Positions 60,101 to 64,000 of a stretch of 64,000 nt of DNA are shown here, one piece after another; the first letter of the stretch is position 1, and each line of letters opens with the position of its first letter. The DNA is from PALSA-1006 sp963733265. GTDB lineage: Bacteria; Pseudomonadota; Gammaproteobacteria; Burkholderiales; Gallionellaceae. The DNA is taken from positions 434,001-498,000 of the forward strand of contig CAVTCF010000002.1 in the NCBI GenBank assembly GCA_963733265.1, in the 5' to 3' direction. The notes under the pieces are model-generated. The model saw nothing but the letters and a program-made list of their open reading frames with translations, was not told the DNA's origin and ran no database searches. The position numbers and the translations under genes are program-made.

Positions 60101-61507
60101 TTGCTAAAGCAGCTGCTGGACGAAGAGCTGCACCGCTACCGAGCCTTCAGCGAAGAAGCAAAGGCGATTGGTTGGCGTCAAGGAAAAGCACTGAACGAAT
60201 CCCGGACCCATTATTTAGGTGCGTATCAGCGCGCTTTTAACGCAATCAACGTGCCCGAGACTGCAGCACTGATGTGTAAATATCTGCAGGATGAGCATTT
60301 CGGCGGACTTGCAGCCCAAGTGTTGGTTGCCCAGTGGATCACCGCGAATGAACCGAGCGATGGGGAGCGATTTCGGAGCGGGGTGGATTTCTCTCGCGTC
60401 GAGGAGAAGCGGGCTGCGCGAGCTAGTAATCCAACCGAAACGTCAGCAGAGGCAGATGCCATTTTCATCGCTATCGAGTATTTGATCGTTGATGGAGCAA
60501 CGGATGACCAGAAAAAGCACGCCGTTACCCTCGGAGTTATTGCTGCCCTATTACCGCATGGGCAACGTGACGCCACGATTCAAAAACTCATTTCACTAGC
60601 TCCGCGTCGCGAGCGCGCCGCTCTCATTCAAAACCTTATTTTGTCGGGAGAAAGCATCGACATCGAGATGGTCAAAAACGGTATAGCGGAGGTGTTCGAT
60701 GCAGCAAAGACACAGACGTGGATACTGTGGGAAGGCTATAACTTAAGTGAGTGGTTGGGACTGTTACCCTTCACAAACCGTCCTGGTGAAACATTCGATA
60801 TTTTACGCGGTTTGCCAGAGCATCAAAGTAAGATGAACCATATGGAAAGATTAATAGTGGCGTTGGGAGCAGCCCCCAGCGATGACGCCGAGAAGGTACT
60901 GTTTCAGTTCGCAGTGGCCGATCCAAAACTCTATGCCAACTACTCTTGGCGTGATGCGGCTATACGCAGGGGAACTCTTTCAGCAGCCCTGCGACTTGTC
61001 GATTTGGCTGCAAATGGTGTGTTCGACGTCGAGGGAATTGACCACTGGCATATGGCGCGCCAACTCGCCAGTCTGATAAACGAACACTCAGAACTGCGTG
61101 CGCACGTGTATCAGCGCCTAAAAAACGGTGTTACGATGCCCAGCCTCACGCTGCTTGGTCAAGCCGTTGCGGAAACCCCCGACACTGACGGCTTGCTTCT
61201 ACTTATCCAAATCGAGATAGAGCACAAGCGTTCTTTCATCTCATGGCGAACAATCGAGAATGTCGTGACCGAACAAGTCGCATCAGAAAACTGGAAAGGC
61301 GCATACGAGATCGTTCCCGTTCCTGCAATCGAATTGCGCCGTAAGCTTCTCGCTATGACGACGGACGGGGGCGGTAATGACGTCGCTGCGCTTTGCTTGC
61401 GGCAGATCGACGAGATCCGTGACAACTATGGCACGCCGGATTCTGAACCACGGCATCCTGATCTAGCGTCGGGCAAGGCATGGCCGATAATCCTGCCAGA
61501 CCAATGA
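57161..61507 (+). CDS. HNH–NACHT NLR-like protein with long repeat C-terminus
   Basis: A 1448-residue multidomain protein. Residues 1–110 form an HNH-type domain (CCSDPSCRRPTRGPNL, AHICAASLGGPRYDENQTPE, NGIWLCQNHAHAID; metal Cys/His at 24/25, 30, 52, 82, 85). A NACHT NTPase follows: Walker A LVAPPGMGKTTTL (about 191–203), Walker B GVILLLDGWNEL (about 254–265), LISTRKQAL. From about 560 on there are HEAT-like helical repeats expected to sense a ligand. This is the layout of bacterial NACHT/NLR anti-phage proteins, with the HNH nuclease as the killer module. It is intact, with no frameshift over 4.3 kb. Confidence 0.85.
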   Translation: MANKNRDEFSDKTKRQIEMSAGRCCSDPSCRRPTRGPNLEGTGEINLGVAAHICAASLGGPRYDENQTPEQRSSVANGIWLCQNHAHAIDVEESKFTEPLLREWKKLAKEWAWRRVVYDDLPHAPVIQAYTEGELSTRLRAATAADLNVFRRSDKWPSTAIKLTLEVDGLGGHVSTLALANALFTLDDLILVAPPGMGKTTTLFQIAEAVLSNGNASPIVVPLGDWSTDNTSLLESVLKRPAYRGISEDDLRAVAEKPGVILLLDGWNELDTAARKRLAVQVARLQAELPELSFLISTRKQALDVPVDGTHINLQPLSEKQQLDIAIALRGDAGARMVDQAWRTAGVRELVTIPLYLTALLALPENAPFPTTKEEVLRRFVAVHEEDTHRAEALAEVTLRIHQRFLEDLAVTVTRAANTTIAETIARRSVSETIDALVVEGQITVKPQPNAVLEALVSHHVLMRLEEPSGYSFQHQQFQEWYASHFVERLMLGSIEDAASIDKLKADVLNQHAWEEPILFACERLARGDPKQLETCGNAILASFEVDPILAAEMIFRSTDAVWTRIGPTIQGLVGRWHTSGKVDRALSFMIGSGRPDFLDEVWPLITHENDQMHISALRAGKRFRTSLLGSNAAKRIAELLPDVRKSILYEIASNSGMDGLDLAATIARDDPNPDVKAMVVDALAFRRADRHISEVLRCADEKTFDLVASSGLVIEVADEQVNKGIEAARERQRKQGISVYDQMRAIIHAQGDEDQSGELTAIISDMEIDKKLDAEIRLLYEARNRYSRAIADGLLKRVLAGRSLFYGADDLLASAGFSLEDDALVEIALSETGRRDDRAEAAASVLGPQAVGRMIEIMFEAKKNLNDASGKYDQAAGDRYHNLLARIAHTPGASLVATVRARSAQAGNEQMADLAELISRQPNGENDRGRPFDANALAAIGEFAENWGSRMLSSGDATRLQFASIATLASLAPSVILLPLLKQLLDEELHRYRAFSEEAKAIGWRQGKALNESRTHYLGAYQRAFNAINVPETAALMCKYLQDEHFGGLAAQVLVAQWITANEPSDGERFRSGVDFSRVEEKRAARASNPTETSAEADAIFIAIEYLIVDGATDDQKKHAVTLGVIAALLPHGQRDATIQKLISLAPRRERAALIQNLILSGESIDIEMVKNGIAEVFDAAKTQTWILWEGYNLSEWLGLLPFTNRPGETFDILRGLPEHQSKMNHMERLIVALGAAPSDDAEKVLFQFAVADPKLYANYSWRDAAIRRGTLSAALRLVDLAANGVFDVEGIDHWHMARQLASLINEHSELRAHVYQRLKNGVTMPSLTLLGQAVAETPDTDGLLLLIQIEIEHKRSFISWRTIENVVTEQVASENWKGAYEIVPVPAIELRRKLLAMTTDGGGNDVAALCLRQIDEIRDNYGTPDSEPRHPDLASGKAWPIILPDQ

Positions 61508-61569
61508 AATAGATTTCTCTACAGCTTCGTTGGACATGAAGAGGAACAACTAATGGGCGCAAATATCCC

Positions 61570-61881
61570 ATGCAAACAGTGTTTCGCCTAGATCACTACG
61601 GTAACGCAGTGACCCTGTTGCCAAGCAATTTCGAAGTGGTGTTAGTGGTCTGGCCGAACCTTGGCACTCCGTTCGGTGAACAGGTGGCTCGTGCCATGAG
61701 CTCTGGACAAGTTATGACTCTCGAAGGCGAAGAGAAAGGCGGCAACACGGCGACCGATGAATTCTTCGATGTGCTCAGCGCCGACTTTAAACGTTTAGAT
61801 GCCGAGACACTGGCGCTAAGCAAACATCACCGCACGGTCCCCTGTTTACACGACCGATGGCATGTGTTGAGGAAAAAATGA
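61570..61881 (+). CDS. Hypothetical protein (103 aa)
   Basis: A soluble, acidic protein starting MQTVFRLDHYGNAVTLLPSN. No motif recognised. Its stop overlaps the start of the next gene (ATGA), so the two are coupled. Located between the HNH–NACHT gene and the integrase fragment; may be part of the same accessory block. Confidence 0.5.
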   Translation: MQTVFRLDHYGNAVTLLPSNFEVVLVVWPNLGTPFGEQVARAMSSGQVMTLEGEEKGGNTATDEFFDVLSADFKRLDAETLALSKHHRTVPCLHDRWHVLRKK

Positions 61882-62378
61882 TCGAAGCTCCTATTAGCAC
61901 GCCACCGCAGGCCTACATGGATATTATCAGTTCGCTGATCGATAAAGCGCGGGAGCTTCTGGAAGCTGGTGAAAAGCTTCAGGCAATCGCCTTCGTTGGC
62001 AACCTGACCAGTAAGGAAGTAATCCCGGTGATGATTCAACCAGGAAGTGGCGAGGACAAAGACCAGTCTGCGCTGAGGATTCAATCAATAGCATCGTTAT
62101 TGGAGGCTGATTTCGTGTTCACGATTATGGAAGCGTGGTCGCTTCGATCAGACAAAATTTCGCAGATGGATTCTATTCTCGAAAAGTACGGAAGTATCGG
62201 CGCATCACCTTACACGATAGATGTGTGTTCGCTTGCTTTGGAAACAAAACGTGGAGTGTGGGTCGCGCAGCAGAAAATTAAGCCCAAGGGAATTTCCAAG
62301 AAGAAACGGACAATAGGGGTATTCGTAACGCATTATTGCTTGATGAAGAAGGCAAGGAAATACGCAACGGTGAAATGA
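61878..62378 (+). CDS. Hypothetical protein, C-terminus probably altered at a deletion junction
   Basis: A 166-residue product. The first 145 residues (MIEAPISTPPQAYMDIISSL, then EVIPVMIQPGSGEDKD, IDVCSLALETKRGVWVAQ) are protein-like and well formed. After KKKRTIGVF the sequence turns to unrelated residues and overlaps the beginning of the integrase frame, so the natural C-terminus seems lost. Coupled to the preceding gene by an ATGA overlap. No family recognised. Confidence 0.5.
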   Translation: MIEAPISTPPQAYMDIISSLIDKARELLEAGEKLQAIAFVGNLTSKEVIPVMIQPGSGEDKDQSALRIQSIASLLEADFVFTIMEAWSLRSDKISQMDSILEKYGSIGASPYTIDVCSLALETKRGVWVAQQKIKPKGISKKKRTIGVFVTHYCLMKKARKYATVK

Positions 62379-62854
62379 TTCAGTGCTACATGGATTTGCT
62401 CTATTTGTTATTCCAACGAGGCACGGATGTACGGTTAATGCGGGCAAGTGAAATCGAGGGCGACCACATAGTCGTGCAGCCAACGAAAACAGAAGACTCA
62501 AGCGGACTTAAGGTAATGCTGCCTATAACCCCGGATATCAGGCGAGTCTTGGATAAAATCAAATCCATATCCAAGATGCGCAGTACCTTCGTTATTCACA
62601 CCGAGCATGGACAGCCATATACGGCAAGTGGAGTGCGAAGCGCATTCAAACGTGCCGCCATTCGATCAGGCGTGGAAGGTGTGACTCTTAAGGATATTCG
62701 CGCCAAAGCTGCATCTGATGCGAAAAAGCAAGGATTTACAGAAGCACAAATACAGGTGGCTCTAGTTCACTCCGATCAAGCCACTACATTGGGCTATATT
62801 CGAGATCAGGATGCACCTGTTTCAGTGGTAGCCATATCGCTTCCGAAGAGCTGA
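62336..62854 (+). pseudogene. Tyrosine integrase, N-terminally truncated
   Basis: 172 residues covering only the catalytic domain of a phage/island tyrosine recombinase: GTDVRLMRASEI (Arg), QPTKTEDSSGLKV (Lys), LKDIRAKAASDAKKQGF (second Arg region) and LVHSDQATTLGYIRD (His, catalytic Tyr). The arm-binding and core-binding N-terminal domains (about 180 residues) are missing; the frame begins at the junction with the preceding gene. It lies 76 bases from tRNA-Pro, the normal integrase position. Island B is probably no longer able to excise on its own. Confidence 0.85.
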
Positions 62855-62860
62855 AATTCC

Positions 62861-62887
62861 GTTATATCGTACGCCGTACGATATAAC
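62861..62887. promoter_or_regulatory. Perfect 13-bp palindrome near attR
   Basis: GTTATATCGTACG–C–CGTACGATATAAC is a perfect inverted repeat just after the integrase stop. Its half-motif occurs twice near attL (32231–32306). It is either a terminator-like hairpin (no T-run) or a recombinase/excisionase site. Confidence 0.65.
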
Positions 62888-62930
62888 CCAAAATAACGAT
62901 CTTCAGAAACCACATAACTAATTGATTATA

Positions 62931-62980
62931 TGGTCGGGGTGGAGAGATTCGAACTCCCGACATCCTGCTCCCAAAGCAGG
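62931..62980 (-). repeat. attR: tRNA-Pro 3' end
   Basis: The 50 bases from the CCA end to the anticodon stem of tRNA-Pro, identical to 32132–32181. This is the right boundary of island B. Confidence 0.9.
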
Positions 62981-63007
62981 CGCGCTACCAGGCTACGCTA
63001 CACCCCG
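62931..63007 (-). tRNA. tRNA-Pro (TGG)
   Basis: The minus-strand sequence begins CGGGGTGTAGCGTAGCC and ends CACCCCGACCA with an encoded CCA. Anticodon TGG (62971–62973) in the loop TTTGGGA closed by CCTGC/GCAGG; intact T-loop GTTCGAATC. First gene of the ancestral Pro–Arg–His operon; its 3' 50 bases are duplicated at 32132. Confidence 0.96.
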
Positions 63008-63042
63008 AAGAGGCGGCACTATACAGATGCCGCGCGGAAAAA

Positions 63043-63624
63043 TCAATTTCGTTCTTGAGTTTTTTTTGTTATTTGGGGCATCGCCAACATCAGGTAGTAC
63101 ACCATTGACCATAAAGTGAGCAAAGCGGCTATGTATATCAGCAGCGTGCCAAGTTTTTCGACGGGAATTGACAGCACTGTTTCGTGATAGAGCAACAGAA
63201 TGATTGCAATCATCTGGAAGGTGGTTTTAATTTTGCCCAACATGGAAACTGCAACACTTTTACCGCTGCCTAATTGAGCCATCCATTCACGCAAAGCCGA
63301 GATTGCAATCTCTCGTCCAATAATGATAAACGCGATAATCTCATTTACAGCACCAAGCTTGACCAGTACGATGAGTGCGGCGGTGACCATCAGTTTATCT
63401 GCCACCGGGTCCAAAAATGCGCCAAATGCCGAAGTTTGGTTCAGGTACCTCGCCAGATAGCCGTCAAGCCAATCGGTGATAGAAGCAGCAACGAAAAGTA
63501 TTGTGCCTATCACGTGTTTATCGTGAACTCTTAGCGTTTCGTCGGATACATAGAACACGGTGATGAATACGGGAATCATCAGTATTCTGAACCATGTCAG
63601 TAAATTAGGAATATTGAAAGGCAT
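63043..63624 (-). CDS. pgsA: CDP-diacylglycerol–glycerol-3-phosphate 3-phosphatidyltransferase
   Basis: A 193-residue integral membrane enzyme making phosphatidylglycerol phosphate. The CDP-alcohol phosphotransferase signature D-x2-DG-x2-AR-x8-G-x3-D-x3-D is present as DWLDGYLARYLNQTSAFGAF followed by LDPVADKLM (about residues 54–82). Several transmembrane helices follow. The start at 63622–63624 follows uvrC by 2 bases; pgsA after uvrC is a conserved arrangement in proteobacteria. Chromosomal backbone. Confidence 0.95.
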   Translation of the reverse strand: MPFNIPNLLTWFRILMIPVFITVFYVSDETLRVHDKHVIGTILFVAASITDWLDGYLARYLNQTSAFGAFLDPVADKLMVTAALIVLVKLGAVNEIIAFIIIGREIAISALREWMAQLGSGKSVAVSMLGKIKTTFQMIAIILLLYHETVLSIPVEKLGTLLIYIAALLTLWSMVYYLMLAMPQITKKTQERN

Positions 63625-63626
63625 AA

Positions 63627-64000
63627 TTAATGAAATCGCTGATAAATTTTCTCTGCAAGTGACGGGCTGATTCCCTCAACTCGAGCCAGTTCTTCAACAC
63701 TGGCTTGTTGCACGCCTTTCAATCCGCCAAAACGGGCAAGCAGATTGCGGCGCCGTTTCTCTCCAACGCCTGTAATTTCTTCCAGCATTGAAGCCGTGCG
63801 TATCTTACCCCTTTTTGCGCGGTGTCCGGCAATTGCAAAGCGGTGGGCTTCATCCCGTACTTGCTGTATCAAATGCAAAGCCGGGCTGTCTGTTTTCAAT
63901 TGTAGCGGCTTTTCTACCAGAGGTCGAAACAATTGCTCCATTCCGGGCTTACGCTCTACGCCTTTTGCAACACCAACCAGTTGAATATCATTTAAGCCGA
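63627..64000 (-). CDS. uvrC: UvrC, excinuclease ABC subunit C (3' end only)
   Basis: The C-terminal ~124 residues of the nucleotide-excision-repair endonuclease. The frame is open to the window edge and begins GLNDIQLVGVAKGVERKPGM. The conserved RDEAHRFAIAGHR and the tandem helix-hairpin-helix end (ITGVGEKRRRNLLARFGGLK, then VEELARVEGISPSLAEKIYQ) identify UvrC. An internal Met at 63941 is not the true start. Two bases before pgsA. Confidence 0.95.
   Translation of the reverse strand, partial: GLNDIQLVGVAKGVERKPGMEQLFRPLVEKPLQLKTDSPALHLIQQVRDEAHRFAIAGHRAKRGKIRTASMLEEITGVGEKRRRNLLARFGGLKGVQQASVEELARVEGISPSLAEKIYQRFH

Larger units (their letters stand above)
32132..62980. mobile_element. Island B: 30.8-kb genomic island in tRNA-Pro
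   Basis: Bounded by 50-bp perfect direct repeats of the tRNA-Pro 3' end, with a tyrosine-integrase fragment beside the intact tRNA. Contents: a broken umuC, zeta toxin module, IS1182-like remnant, assorted exported proteins, umuD'C and DNA-damage genes, a four-gene helicase/nuclease operon, and DUF4062 and HNH–NACHT genes. Two copies of a CGTACG-centred motif lie just inside both ends. The integrase lacks its N-terminus, so the element is probably immobile now. Confidence 0.88.

Noticed and set aside
32132..62980. Island B as an intact prophage
   Set aside because: No capsid, portal, terminase, tail or lysis genes; content fits a genomic island.
1..64000. CRISPR array
   Set aside because: No set of short direct repeats with regular unique spacers was seen. 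The only tandem arrays are the hexamer microsatellite and the Sel1 codons.

Overview
The window is chromosomal DNA from a betaproteobacterium. The gsp gene set, the uvrC–pgsA–tRNA neighbourhood and the DUF1840, DUF3079 and DUF3617 families fit Nitrosomonadales, perhaps Gallionellaceae. That placement is inference from gene content, not a search result. It can be read as a conserved backbone (1–19.6 kb and 62.9–64 kb) interrupted by two blocks of acquired DNA.

Backbone, left part. A type II secretion cluster runs gspH (cut by the window edge)-I-J-K. It is then interrupted by a DUF3617 protein, two lipoproteins and a NitT/TauT-type ABC transporter (fused double permease plus ATPase), and resumes as gspL-M-N. 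An accessory stretch follows at 9.6–15 kb: two copies of a ~330–360 bp repeat bracketing a DUF1566 lipoprotein, small secreted proteins, an IS30 transposase and an ankyrin lipoprotein. A c-di-GMP pair comes next: a PAS-PAS-GGDEF-EAL protein and a divergent hemerythrin-PAS-GGDEF protein.

Split tRNA operon. tRNA-His (19568–19643), tRNA-Arg(TCT) (32013–32089) and tRNA-Pro(TGG) (62931–63007) all lie on the minus strand. Just before tRNA-His there is a decayed 3' half of tRNA-Arg, and just before tRNA-Arg there is a perfect 50-bp 3' end of tRNA-Pro. Removing the DNA between each fragment and its intact gene restores a compact Pro–Arg–His operon with spacers of about 42 and 28 bp. Two integration events at tRNA 3' ends therefore explain most of the window.

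Island A (about 19.67–32.06 kb) is a fatty-acid beta-oxidation block: hotdog thioesterase, thiolase, a 3-hydroxyacyl-CoA dehydrogenase/enoyl-CoA hydratase fusion, FadE-like dehydrogenase, TetR regulator, acyl-CoA ligase and an SDR. Matching operator-like sites sit in front of tetR and of the SDR–ligase operon. No integrase remains.

Island B (about 32.13–62.98 kb, 30.8 kb) is a mosaic. It holds a zeta-type toxin module, an IS1182-like remnant, Sel1, SPRY, amidase and hydrolase genes, and a DNA-damage module: a umuD that encodes only the UmuD' form and lacks the protease dyad, umuC, NERD, SRAP and DUF3079. It also carries a four-gene defence-type operon (truncated DUF499, PD-(D/E)XK DUF1016, PLD–SNF2 helicase, SF1 helicase), and a DUF4062/coiled-coil protein followed by a 1448-residue HNH–NACHT NLR-like protein. 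It ends in an N-terminally truncated tyrosine integrase beside tRNA-Pro.

Backbone, right edge. pgsA and the 3' part of uvrC continue the chromosome.

The strongest candidates for new biology are the naturally pre-processed UmuD', the DUF4062 + HNH–NACHT pair, and the rearranged DUF499/DUF1016/PLD-helicase/SF1-helicase operon.
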